A model generated the notes under the pieces. That model was given only the letters and a program-made list of their open reading frames with translations. It had not been told where the DNA came from and ran no database searches. From Collinsella tanakaei YIT 12063 (GTDB taxonomy: Bacteria > Actinomycetota > Coriobacteriia > Coriobacteriales > Coriobacteriaceae), in contig NZ_JH126467.1 in assembly GCF_000225705.1 (NCBI RefSeq), positions 62,001 to 126,000 of the forward strand: DNA of 64,000 nt, in the 5' to 3' direction. This document shows positions 41,000 through 49,636 of the stretch, piece after piece; position 1 is the stretch's first letter, and every line of letters starts with the position of its first letter. The position numbers were made by a program, and so were the translations under genes.

Positions 41000-42034
41000 T
41001 TACAGGCCAAAAAGATAGGCTAACGCCTCATCCCAGCTTTCTTCCACAACGGACCATGTGGCGTCGGCATCCTGTTGGAGGTCGAGCACGATGGTGGTTT
41101 CATACATTTCGTTGCTGGCGGCAAGGGCCTGTAGATAGGTGTCTGTGAAGATCTGGGCGAATTCCTCGTCCGTGGTGTTTGCTAAACCAGGGTCTGCCGC
41201 CGCCTGGTCCAGCAGGTCAGACCAAAGGCCGACAAGCTCAAAGCCATCCCTTGCGGTGACGTTGACGTAGGCGTAGCCCTCTTGGTCCGCGATAAACACG
41301 CCATCGTCCTCATATTCAAGCCCCAGAACGGACCATGTTGCGTAAAGCGCGGGATCGCAGCCCTGCATGTATGGGGCAAGCTCGGCGTCATCGTTGACAT
41401 ACTGGGTGAATAGATCTGCGATCGCGGCGGCGTCCTGCTCGTTTTGGCTTGCAAGGGCGTCCATCTTGTCCTCGACCGCGGTCCACGCCCGCTGCTGATC
41501 GGGCGTGTAGCCCTGGTCTACGCCGATGTTGCTGGCGGGTGAGCCAAGCGAGCCGTACATGCGCGATGCGACGGTTATGCTGAGGATTATGAGTATTAGG
41601 ACGAGGAGGGACAAAACGGTGCCGATGGTGCCGGTGATCTTGCCGGCGGTAAGGGCCCCGCTGTGCTCTGCGCGACGGGCCGACCGGATTGCCAGGGCTA
41701 TTGCCGCAATACCCATGATGGTGCTGATGATGGGCAAAAAGCACAGAAGGATAGAAGCGATGCCAAAGATGAGCGCCAGAACACCGGTGCTTTTTGCCGC
41801 GGGTACCGGCTGCTGCGGGGCGGGCGGGAACGTTTGGGGCGCGGCTGGCGCGGGCCCGGGCTCGGGACCCGGCAGGGGAGCGGCGGGCGCGGGCGCCGTC
41901 GGCACAGGGACTTGGGGCGCATGGTTTGTCGGGGCGTCATCGCTCGCTTTTGCGGGTAAGCCGCTTTTTGCCGATACGCTGCCAACGGTGTTCCAAGGGT
42001 TTCTATCTGCGGATGTCTTACCTGGTTGGTTCAT
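41000..42034 (-). CDS. DUF4190-like membrane protein with extracytoplasmic domain
   Basis: A 344-residue protein. About 85 Pro/Ala-rich residues (PAPAAPLPGPEPGPAP) precede two membrane helices of the DUF4190 type (GVLALIFGIASILLCFLPIISTIMGIAAIALAIRS; ITGTIGTVLSLLVLILIILSITV). An external domain ends DATWSVVEESWDEALAYLFGL. The function is unknown. It starts with ATG after a Gly/Arg-poor stretch and stands between the phosphatase and the flippase gene. Confidence 0.75.
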   Translation of the reverse strand: MNQPGKTSADRNPWNTVGSVSAKSGLPAKASDDAPTNHAPQVPVPTAPAPAAPLPGPEPGPAPAAPQTFPPAPQQPVPAAKSTGVLALIFGIASILLCFLPIISTIMGIAAIALAIRSARRAEHSGALTAGKITGTIGTVLSLLVLILIILSITVASRMYGSLGSPASNIGVDQGYTPDQQRAWTAVEDKMDALASQNEQDAAAIADLFTQYVNDDAELAPYMQGCDPALYATWSVLGLEYEDDGVFIADQEGYAYVNVTARDGFELVGLWSDLLDQAAADPGLANTTDEEFAQIFTDTYLQALAASNEMYETTIVLDLQQDADATWSVVEESWDEALAYLFGL

Positions 42035-42176
42035 GGCTTCTCGCCTTACGGGTTATGCGGCGCTGCGGCCGGCGGGAGCATTATTGTTCTATAGTAGCGA
42101 TGCCGGGCGCGCTTGCGTATAGGGCCCCGGCCCAGCGGCGGCTTTTCGCAGCATGCCGCTTTGCCCGGCGACTCGA

Positions 42177-43682
42177 TCAACCAAACGGATTGCGCTCGCG
42201 GGTGATGGCGCGGCGGATGTTGATGTATTCCAGCACGAGCAGCACCAGCAACAGCAACATCACCAGAAGGTAGCTCAACACGGCGCCCATCAGCTTGAGC
42301 GTCGCCACCAAGATGAGCGGCGCCACAACGCTGGCGGCAAAGGCGATGAGGTAGAGCTTCATGACATCGTCCTGGCGACGCAGCACGGTAATGATGGCGT
42401 AGAGAAAGTCGATGGCCGCGGTGATGCCGCCGGCGGCGATCATAAGCAGGGCATGGTTGCGGAATCGCTCGAAGTTCACGCCGTACATGAAGCTCATGAT
42501 GGGAATGCCGATGGACCCCATGAATAGCGCGGTCGCTACCGTGATTCCCAGGATGACCGTCATAACGGCAAACACCACCATGTCAAAGCGACGGCGCTTG
42601 CGCGGGTTGGACCAAATGCTTGCCAAGCGCAGCATCTGAGGTTTGTAGACAAAGCCAATCGCCAGCAAAATACCCTGCGCAGGGAAGTACAGCGCGTTGA
42701 AATAGAGCTGGTTTTCATAGGGCAGCATGCCCTCCATCACAAACTTGGGCATGCTCTCGATAAGGTTGAATAAAAACAACGCCGCAAACAGCGGGAAGCA
42801 TTGGCGAAGCAGGGATCCCACCTCGCCCATATTCCAACGGCGCGACTTTTCCGTCTCGAGCAGGGCCAGGGGAGCGGAGACCAAGACCAGCGACGCGCAG
42901 GCGACCACGGCCATCGCGACGGACGCCACCGCCAAGTTGCGCGTGATAAAGAGCGCCACGGAGAACACGGCCGCCACCGCGACCGAGCGCAGCGCCTGGC
43001 TGATGCCGGCAAGATAGAGCTTGTCCGCTTGCTGTAGGCGCCCCTCGTACACATCCGCTAGGCCGTCGACCATCTTATATATGTAGACGCCCACGGAGAC
43101 GGTCATCATGTAGGGCTCGTATCCGCGCAGCGTGCAGTACAAAATACCGGCGACCAGCGCCAGCATGCTGGTGATCCAGCGATTGATTTGATAGGACGAG
43201 AACGAGTTGACCTCGTCTATGTCTGACACCTGGTAGTTGCGCACGCCGTAGTTGGCGGCGATCATAAGCAGCGTGCCGGTGACAAACGCCATGGAGAACA
43301 TGCCCGCCTGCTCGGTGCCCACCAACTGCGTGCTTACAACCGTGAGCAGGGGAAACACCATGCCCCATACGCCTATGCCCACCGTGTTCCACAGGTAGTC
43401 GCGCTTGGTGCTGTGCGATTCGTACTCGGCTTCCTGCTCACTGAGCGAACCCTCGTAGATTGATTGCAGCAGGCGGTTCCACCACTGGTTGACCATGCGC
43501 GCCACAAAGGTTTGCTCGCGGTCCGGCCGCCGGCGCTGGTCGCGTCCCGTGCCGCGCCTTGATGCGGTGGAGGGGCGGGACCCCTTTGTGACGGTGGCGC
43601 GCCTGCTTTGCGGGCTGCCCACAACTATATCGCCGCGCCTCGCCATGCGTTCGCGGATGATGTCCAAAGGAGTGTTTGCCAC
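42177..43682 (-). CDS. Polysaccharide flippase-like membrane protein (Wzx/MATE family)
   Basis: A 501-residue transporter with about 12-14 membrane segments (YLWNTVGIGVWGMVFPLLTVVSTQL onward) and the architecture of polysaccharide flippases (MATE/MVF superfamily, Wzx-like). A basic N-terminal tail of 70-90 residues precedes the helices. GTG 43682 is chosen with AAGGCGG upstream; GTG 43706 or ATG 43646 are alternatives. No glycosyltransferase cluster is adjacent, so the glycan is unknown. It diverges from the lactate permease gene. Confidence 0.8.
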   Translation of the reverse strand: MANTPLDIIRERMARRGDIVVGSPQSRRATVTKGSRPSTASRRGTGRDQRRRPDREQTFVARMVNQWWNRLLQSIYEGSLSEQEAEYESHSTKRDYLWNTVGIGVWGMVFPLLTVVSTQLVGTEQAGMFSMAFVTGTLLMIAANYGVRNYQVSDIDEVNSFSSYQINRWITSMLALVAGILYCTLRGYEPYMMTVSVGVYIYKMVDGLADVYEGRLQQADKLYLAGISQALRSVAVAAVFSVALFITRNLAVASVAMAVVACASLVLVSAPLALLETEKSRRWNMGEVGSLLRQCFPLFAALFLFNLIESMPKFVMEGMLPYENQLYFNALYFPAQGILLAIGFVYKPQMLRLASIWSNPRKRRRFDMVVFAVMTVILGITVATALFMGSIGIPIMSFMYGVNFERFRNHALLMIAAGGITAAIDFLYAIITVLRRQDDVMKLYLIAFAASVVAPLILVATLKLMGAVLSYLLVMLLLLVLLVLEYINIRRAITRERNPFG

Positions 43683-43939
43683 GCTAGCCCGCCTTGTCCT
43701 CGTCACTTTGTTCTTATCGATCTCATCACGCCGGCTTGTACGTTACTTGCTTGCTGAGATGTTTGGCAAATTATTATAGTTTCGCCAGAAATGTGGCGCG
43801 CGACAATACTATTGGGTAACAACAAATGTTGCTCGTCCCAAGGCCGCGCGGAGTGCGCTATCCTTTTGCACGTTTTATACGGTACCGGCGCGACAAGCTG
43901 CGAGTTAGCCGCGTCGCCGGACAGTGTTGGGGACTCTGT

Positions 43940-45508
43940 ATGGATTTTGTCTCGTTTGTTTTGGCCCTTGTGCCCATTTTGTGGCTCGTTGTCATGCTCT
44001 TGGTATTCAAGTGGCCCACGTGGAAGGCCGCTATCGGCTCTTTTGTGGCGTCGTTTCTGCTCGCCGTGGCGTACTGGCATATGCCGGTTGACCAGGCGGC
44101 CACCGCAAGCCTTGAGGGTTTTCTCATGGCGCTGTGGCCGATCGTGCTGGTTATCATCGCCGCGGTGTTTACGTATAACCTGTGCGTCAAGACCGGCGCT
44201 ATGGACGTTATCAGCCAGATGATCACCTCTATCTCTAGCGACCGTAGGATTTTGGCGCTGTTGGTGGCATGGTGCTTTGGCGGCTTTATGGAGGGCATGG
44301 CTGGCTTTGGCACCGCCGTCGCCATTCCCGCCGGAATGCTTGCCGCGCTTGGCTTCTCGCCTATCCCCGCGGTGCTGATGTGCCTGCTCGCTAACGGCGT
44401 TCCCACCCCGTACGGCTCCATTGGCATCCCCACGGTGTCGCTTGCCAACTTGGTGGGGCTTGATTCCGCGCAGCTGGCGTCTACTCAGATGCTGCAGCTT
44501 TCGCCATTTTTCCTGATCGCCCCGTTCTTGATTGTGTACGTGGCGGGCGGCTCTTCGCTTTCCGGCGACGCTTCTGGCGCCAAGGTGGGCTTTGCCGATC
44601 GCTTTAAGGGCGTTTTGCCGCTTACCCTGGCCTCTGCCGTGGCGTTTGTCTTGCCCACCTATGCGGTCGCCACGTTTGTTGGTCCCGAGCTCTGCGTGGT
44701 TGTGGGCAGCATCTGCTCGCTGGCGGTCACCGCCCTTATGGCTATGCGCACGGAGCGCTCCGGTAAGCTGGACAGCGCCTTTCATATGGAGGCTTCCGCC
44801 GGGCAGGAGCTGGATGCGCGCTCCGCGCTCAAGGCGTGGTCGTGCTTTATCTTTATCTTCATCCTGCTGCTGGGCACCTCTAAGTTGGTGCCGCCCGTGA
44901 ACGGTTTCCTGGCGCAGTTCGCCACCACCGTCACCGTGTTTAACGGCGATAACCCTGGGTCGCTTACCTTCTCTTGGATCAACACCCCGGGTGTGTGGAT
45001 ATTCCTGGCCGCGTTTGCCGGCGGTCTTATCCAGGGCGCGAGCCTGCGCACCATGGGCGGGGTGCTGGCTGCCACCGTCAAGCAGATGATGCCCACCGTG
45101 ATCACCATGCTTTCCGTTTTGGGCTGCGCCAAGGTGATGGGTTACTCCGGAATGATCTCTTCCATCTCTTCATTCTGCATTGGCGTGGCCGGTGCGTTCT
45201 TCCCGCTGGTCGCTCCTTGGATCGGCATGGTCGGCACTTTTGTCACCGGCTCCGGCACCAGTTCCGGTATGTTGTTTGGCCAGGTGCAAAGCGAGGCGGC
45301 CCAAGCGCTTTCCGCCGACCCCTACTGGATGGTGGCCTTGAACTCGCTGGGCGTCGCCGCCGGCAAGATGCTCTCGCCGCAGACTTTGGCTATTGGCCTT
45401 GCCGCCGTGCGCGTCACCGGCAAGGATGCCGAGCTTCTCAAGGCCGTTCTGCCGTACGTCCTGGCGTTTCTGGTTGGTATGAGCGCGCTTGCCTTTATTG
45501 GCGCCTAG
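43940..45508 (+). CDS. lctP: L-lactate permease (LctP family)
   Basis: The 522-residue integral membrane protein starts at ATG 43940. It has about 12-14 helices with LctP motifs (WCFGGFMEGMAGFGTAVAIPAGML, ANGVPTPYGSIGIPTVSLANLVGL, GTSSGMLFGQVQ...LGVAAGKMLSPQTLAIGLAAVRV). Members carry lactate or glycolate with protons. No lactate dehydrogenase neighbours it. The frame extends upstream but a short leader and GGGGA ribosome site favour this start. Confidence 0.93.
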   Translation: MDFVSFVLALVPILWLVVMLLVFKWPTWKAAIGSFVASFLLAVAYWHMPVDQAATASLEGFLMALWPIVLVIIAAVFTYNLCVKTGAMDVISQMITSISSDRRILALLVAWCFGGFMEGMAGFGTAVAIPAGMLAALGFSPIPAVLMCLLANGVPTPYGSIGIPTVSLANLVGLDSAQLASTQMLQLSPFFLIAPFLIVYVAGGSSLSGDASGAKVGFADRFKGVLPLTLASAVAFVLPTYAVATFVGPELCVVVGSICSLAVTALMAMRTERSGKLDSAFHMEASAGQELDARSALKAWSCFIFIFILLLGTSKLVPPVNGFLAQFATTVTVFNGDNPGSLTFSWINTPGVWIFLAAFAGGLIQGASLRTMGGVLAATVKQMMPTVITMLSVLGCAKVMGYSGMISSISSFCIGVAGAFFPLVAPWIGMVGTFVTGSGTSSGMLFGQVQSEAAQALSADPYWMVALNSLGVAAGKMLSPQTLAIGLAAVRVTGKDAELLKAVLPYVLAFLVGMSALAFIGA

Positions 45509-45577
45509 CGGCTCTCGATTCATCTGCTCTTGGGTCCAAGCTGCCTGCATCTAGTTCTAATTAAGACCAAAGCTTTC

Positions 45578-45620
45578 AAAACCCCGTCGGCTTCCCCTTG
45601 GGCGCCGGCGGGGTTTTCTC
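45578..45620 (+). terminator. Terminator after lctP
   Basis: AAACCCCGTCGGC pairs with GCCGGCGGGGTTT around a 12-base loop and is followed by TCTC. Strong stem. Confidence 0.8.
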
Positions 45621-45694
45621 ATATGTGGTGACCTTGCGCAGGCGGAGGATGGCGATTCAAAAGATGTTGACCTATTAACAATAACCCGTAAGAT

Positions 45695-45708
45695 GTTAAT
45701 GTGTTAAC
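45695..45708 (+). promoter_or_regulatory. MarR-type operator
   Basis: GTTAA-tgtg-TTAAC is a perfect dyad arm pair just before the MarR gene. Another TTAAC occurs at 45675-45679. It is likely the autorepression site. Confidence 0.65.
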
Positions 45709-45730
45709 AAGTAGATGAAAGGAGGCGGCG

Positions 45731-46195
45731 GTGGATCAAGGGGACGAGAAGGAGCAGGAGAGGTTCGAGGACTTCGTAGGCGTGATTTCCGCCCTGTCGA
45801 AGGAGATCCAACGCATCAAGATGGTCGAGGCGGCAAAGCTTGGCATCAAGGGCGCTGACGTGATGCTGCTCTACCAGCTGGCACGCCACCCGCAGGGGCT
45901 TACCAGCGCGGAGCTCGCCCGGCGCTGCGGCGTGACGCGCGCCGCCGTCTCCCGCGCGCTGGCCACCCTAGAGGATAAGGGGTTTGTCATGGTGCAGCCG
46001 GATCCAGGGACCGGCAGGTATCGCGCGGCGGTGATGCTCTCCGCTCGCGGTGCCGCCGCTATGGAGTCTGCAACTCAGATCATCGACCGCGTGGTCAGCG
46101 AGTCCGGCGATGCGGTGTCCGAGCGTAACCGCGCGATCATGTACTCGTCACTTTCGACCATTCTCGACCAACTCAAAAAGATCTCGCGCGACTAG
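45731..46195 (+). CDS. MarR-family transcriptional regulator
   Basis: A 154-residue winged-helix repressor (LTSAELARRCGVTRAAVSRALATLEDKGFVMVQPDPGTGRYRAAVMLSARGAAAM) with N- and C-terminal helices for dimerisation. It starts at GTG 45731 after AAAGGAGG. A dyad operator sits upstream. Its ligand and targets are unknown; the DegV gene follows after about 33 bases and may be co-regulated. Confidence 0.94.
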   Translation: MDQGDEKEQERFEDFVGVISALSKEIQRIKMVEAAKLGIKGADVMLLYQLARHPQGLTSAELARRCGVTRAAVSRALATLEDKGFVMVQPDPGTGRYRAAVMLSARGAAAMESATQIIDRVVSESGDAVSERNRAIMYSSLSTILDQLKKISRD

Positions 46196-46228
46196 CGCTC
46201 GCGCGCAATGAACCCAGGAGGTACATCC

Positions 46229-47077
46229 ATGCCCGTACGTATCATCGCCGATTCCGCCTGCGACATGGCGAGCGTCGATCATCCGCAGCTCACCGTTTTG
46301 CCGCTGACCGTTGCCTTTGGCACCACCGTGTACCAAGACGGTGTCGATTTGAGCCATGAGCGCTTCTACGAGCTGCTTATCGAGGGCGACGAGTTGCCCA
46401 GCACCGGCCAGGTGAACCCGTATGCCTATACGCAGGCGTACGAGGAGGCCGTCGCTGCGGGAGAGGACATTGTGGTCATAGCCCTCTCGTCCAAACTCTC
46501 CGGCACGCATCAAAGCGCCGTGACCGCCGCCGCGCAGATCGATGCGCCCGTGCGCATTGTGGACACGCAAAGCGTTACGGTTGGCGAGCACATTTTGGTG
46601 AAGTACGCGCTGCAGCTGGTGGACCGGGGGCTTGATGCCCAGCAGATCGCCGACGCCGTTGAAGCCTCGCGCGACCGCGTGGTTGTCATCGGCCTGCTCG
46701 ATACCCTTGAGTACCTGCGTCGCGGCGGCAGAATTTCCGGCGCGATGGGCGCGGTGGGGGAGATGCTTTCCATCAAGCCCGTGGTCACCGTTGAGGACGG
46801 CGAGGTCCACTTGATGGGCAAGGCGCGCGGATCCAAGAACGGGCGCAACCTGCTGACTAAGAAGATCGAGGAAGTGGGTGGCGCGGACTTCTCCATGCCT
46901 ATCGAGCTTGGTTACGCCGGTTTGGACGATAAGCTGTTGCGCAAATACATCGCGGACAGCCGCGCGCTGTGGGAGGAGTATCCCGGGGAGGAGCTGCCCG
47001 TCCACTCCGTGGGCGCGACCATCGGTACGCATGTGGGGCCCGGCGCCATCGCGCTGGCGTTTTTCAAGAAGGCATAG
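46229..47077 (+). CDS. DegV family fatty-acid-binding protein
   Basis: A 282-residue DegV/FakB-like protein (MPVRIIADSACDMA; LSSKLSGTHQSAVTAA; VDTQSVTVGEHILV; KPVVTVEDGEVHLMGKARGSKN). DegV proteins bind long-chain fatty acids and present them to a fatty-acid kinase for phosphorylation in Gram-positives. ATG 46229 follows CAGGAGG. It sits downstream of MarR and is ended by its own terminator. No kinase gene is nearby. Confidence 0.93.
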   Translation: MPVRIIADSACDMASVDHPQLTVLPLTVAFGTTVYQDGVDLSHERFYELLIEGDELPSTGQVNPYAYTQAYEEAVAAGEDIVVIALSSKLSGTHQSAVTAAAQIDAPVRIVDTQSVTVGEHILVKYALQLVDRGLDAQQIADAVEASRDRVVVIGLLDTLEYLRRGGRISGAMGAVGEMLSIKPVVTVEDGEVHLMGKARGSKNGRNLLTKKIEEVGGADFSMPIELGYAGLDDKLLRKYIADSRALWEEYPGEELPVHSVGATIGTHVGPGAIALAFFKKA

Positions 47078-47148
47078 AACCTGCCTGGGAAGCGTGTCGT
47101 AGCGTGTTGCCTTAAGCGAATAGCCTTGTTTCCGGCGAATGCGAGCCC

Positions 47149-47196
47149 GCACGGGGATTCTTCGGTATCATCTACCAAGGCATCCCCGTGCTTTTG
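47149..47196 (+). terminator. Terminator after DegV
   Basis: GCACGGGGAT (47149-47158) pairs with ATCCCCGTGC (47182-47191) and is followed by TTTT. Confidence 0.85.
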
Positions 47197-47242
47197 CATG
47201 CGCTAGCATGGTGGGGTCTTTTGCAGGGATGAAGGGGGAACC

Positions 47243-48010
47243 ATGATCAAGGCCGCGTTTTTTGACATCGACGGCACGCTGCTTAGCTTTAAGACGCATA
47301 AGATGCCGGAATCGACCAAGCAAGCGTTGGCGACGCTGCGCGAAAAAGGGATTTTGACCATAGTCTCCTCTGGTCGCCCCACCTACCAGCTGCCCCCGTG
47401 CATCAAGACCGGGTTCGACTCCTACATCACCTTGAGCGGCCAGCTGTGCTATGACGCAGACGGCGTCTTTCGCTCCAACCCCATTTCCAAAACTGGCGTG
47501 GCCAGCGTGGTGGAACAAGTCAAAAGCGGTTGCTACGAGGCCCTTGTGCTGCAGGGCGACAGGGCGTTTTGCAGCAAGCTCACCGATGACGTGGCGGAGG
47601 TGGCGCGCGCTGCCGGCCTTGAGTACGAGCCCGATGACATCGATCGCACCTTCGATGCCCCGGTGTATCAGTTCTGTGCGTTTTTGGGACAGGACCGCGA
47701 GCATATCATCACCGACGCCATTCCGGATGTCGCCACCACGCGCTGGACGCATCTGTTCTGCGACATCATGCCCGCAGACGGCGGCAAGATTCATGGTGTC
47801 CGGGCGGCGTTTGAGCGCTACGGCATCTCGCCACAAGAAGCGATCGCGTTTGGCGACGGCGAGAACGACCTCTCTATGTTTGAGGCCGTCGGTACCGGAG
47901 TTGCCATGGGAAACGCCTGGGACACGGTGAAGGAGCGCGCGGATTACGTTACAACCTCGGTGGACGATGACGGTATTTGGAAGGCATGCGAGCACTTTGG
48001 CCTTCTGTAG
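47243..48010 (+). CDS. HAD-superfamily hydrolase (Cof type)
   Basis: A 255-residue HAD phosphatase of the Cof/IIB type. The nucleophile motif FFDIDGTLL (Asp9, Asp11), SSGRPTYQL (motif II Ser), Lys-Asp late (GGKIHGVRAAFERYG) and FGDGENDLSMF (motif IV) are all present. Typical substrates are sugar phosphates or flavin/PLP phosphates; specificity is not visible. ATG 47243 follows GGGGG. Confidence 0.93.
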   Translation: MIKAAFFDIDGTLLSFKTHKMPESTKQALATLREKGILTIVSSGRPTYQLPPCIKTGFDSYITLSGQLCYDADGVFRSNPISKTGVASVVEQVKSGCYEALVLQGDRAFCSKLTDDVAEVARAAGLEYEPDDIDRTFDAPVYQFCAFLGQDREHIITDAIPDVATTRWTHLFCDIMPADGGKIHGVRAAFERYGISPQEAIAFGDGENDLSMFEAVGTGVAMGNAWDTVKERADYVTTSVDDDGIWKACEHFGLL

Positions 48011-48172
48011 TCCATCGGCCTCATTTCGCCCATGTTTCGCGGGTAGGCTCATTGCGCATATTATGGTGATGCGGTTGCAACAATTTGCGCGTGCGTTATA
48101 CTTTTGGCACTTGCATGACGTTCCATCTGGTTGTCATGACGCAATGCATTGAGGGATGAAGGAGATATTGAT

Positions 48173-48766
48173 ATGAAGAAGTACGCTGCAATTCTTGGCG
48201 CCCTGGTTATGGCGCTTGCGCTGCCCGTCAGCGCTTTCGCTTGGGTGAGCCCTACCGGCGACGTCAAGGCTTCCACGGTTACGTATGAGGCGCCCTCCGG
48301 CGTAGAGGTCAAGGCTGCTGCCGCATGCAACGGCACCGGTTCGCTGACCATCACCCCTGAGGAGTCTGTCAAGGCTTCCAATGCCGAGGTCCCCGAGGGC
48401 TTCACCGAGGTCGCGTCCTTCAAGATCGAGTCCACCGGCGATGTTGAGCCGCCCTACCAGTTCTCTTACAACCTGGGCGCCGAGTATGCTAACGCAGAGG
48501 TCACCGTCTATGTTGACCATGAGGGCAAGGCGGAGAACGAGGTTGTTACCAAGACTGCCAGCTCTGACGGCACCATCACGTTCACCACGGACGCGCTGTC
48601 CATCCACACCGTTGTAGCCAAGAAGGCAGATGGCGTGGTCAACACCGACACCGGCTCCACCTCTCCTCAGACCGGCCTGAACACCACTGCCGTTGCTGCC
48701 GGCACCGTTTGCGTCGCCGTCGCCGCCGGCGCCGTGTATGTTGCTCGCAAGAAGGTTTCCGAGTAA
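48173..48766 (+). CDS. Sortase-anchored surface protein (SPQTG signal)
   Basis: A 197-residue exported protein. The signal peptide is MKKYAAILGALVMALALPVSAFA. A beta-rich central part of about 130 residues follows, with a single pair of beta-sandwich-like strands, then a Thr/Ser linker. The sorting signal is SPQTG (164-168), a hydrophobic stretch (AVAAGTVCVAVAAGAVYVA) and RKK. A class B sortase gene follows after a terminator, so this is its probable substrate. The function of the exposed domain is unknown. Confidence 0.88.
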   Translation: MKKYAAILGALVMALALPVSAFAWVSPTGDVKASTVTYEAPSGVEVKAAAACNGTGSLTITPEESVKASNAEVPEGFTEVASFKIESTGDVEPPYQFSYNLGAEYANAEVTVYVDHEGKAENEVVTKTASSDGTITFTTDALSIHTVVAKKADGVVNTDTGSTSPQTGLNTTAVAAGTVCVAVAAGAVYVARKKVSE

Positions 48767-48806
48767 CGGGCCTGCCTCTTTGACTTTATCGCTCTTGATG
48801 TAGATA

Positions 48807-48833
48807 GGGGTTCGTCTTCTGGCGAACCCCTTT
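48807..48833 (+). terminator. Terminator after surface-protein gene
   Basis: GGGGTTCG (48807-48814) pairs with CGAACCCC (48823-48830), followed by TTT. It would allow a high surface-protein to sortase ratio. Confidence 0.75.
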
Positions 48834-48865
48834 CCGTATTAAACGGCTTGATCTGTGGGAGTCCC

Positions 48866-49636
48866 ATGTCCAACGAATCATCGTCCAAGCGCAAGCGCGC
48901 GCTTACCGTTCTTTTGGGTGTGCTCATCGCATGCGTGTTGTGCGGGTGCGGCTATCTTATCTGGCAGCAGTTCCAGGTCTTTCGCGCCCAGCAGCAGATG
49001 CAGGGCGCCGCTGTTCCCGATACCCCCGATGATGGGGGAGAGCTGCAAGAGAACCCCATCGATTTCAACGCATTGTGGGAGAACAACGTTGAGAGCTACG
49101 CATGGGTCTATATCCCGGGCACCCAGATCAATGCGCCCATTCAGCAGAGTTCCACGGACGATTTCTACTACCTCACGCATGATCAGAATCGCGAGGGTTC
49201 CCCAGTGGGGTGCGCGTTTACCCAGTCTGCCAACAGCCTTGATTTCTCCGATCCCGTCACGGTGATCTACGGTCACGATACCGACGGCGTCTTTAAGAAC
49301 CTGCACTACTTTGAGGACCAGGAGTTCTTTGACCAAAACGATACGTTCTACATTTACCGGCCTGGCCACGTGCTGACCTACACCATTGTTTCCGCCTATA
49401 AGTACGACGATAGGCACATTTTGAACTCGTTCGACTTTAGCAAGGCGAGCGTTCGCGATGAGTACTTTGCCTACGTGGCCAATCCCGATTCGATGCTCAA
49501 ATGCGTGCGCGACGGCGTCGAGTTGAATGTCGACAGCAAGATCGTGCAATTTAGCACCTGCATGCTTGATGAATATCATGGATCTTCGCGCTACATTGTG
49601 ACGGGCGTGCTTGTTGATGATCAGGAGACCAAGTAA
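48866..49636 (+). CDS. srtB: Class B sortase
   Basis: The 256-residue membrane-anchored transpeptidase has an N-terminal helix (LTVLLGVLIACVLCGCGYLIW). Sortase motifs include IPGTQINAPIQQ, VIYGHDTD (His137), FSTC (Cys232) and an Arg ten residues later (Arg242), the catalytic His-Cys-Arg set. It falls in the sortase B branch by the long spacing and the preceding YLTHDQNREGSPVG motif. It follows its presumed substrate gene and is separated by one base from the LCP gene. ATG 48866 is chosen after GGGAG. Confidence 0.92.
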   Translation: MSNESSSKRKRALTVLLGVLIACVLCGCGYLIWQQFQVFRAQQQMQGAAVPDTPDDGGELQENPIDFNALWENNVESYAWVYIPGTQINAPIQQSSTDDFYYLTHDQNREGSPVGCAFTQSANSLDFSDPVTVIYGHDTDGVFKNLHYFEDQEFFDQNDTFYIYRPGHVLTYTIVSAYKYDDRHILNSFDFSKASVRDEYFAYVANPDSMLKCVRDGVELNVDSKIVQFSTCMLDEYHGSSRYIVTGVLVDDQETK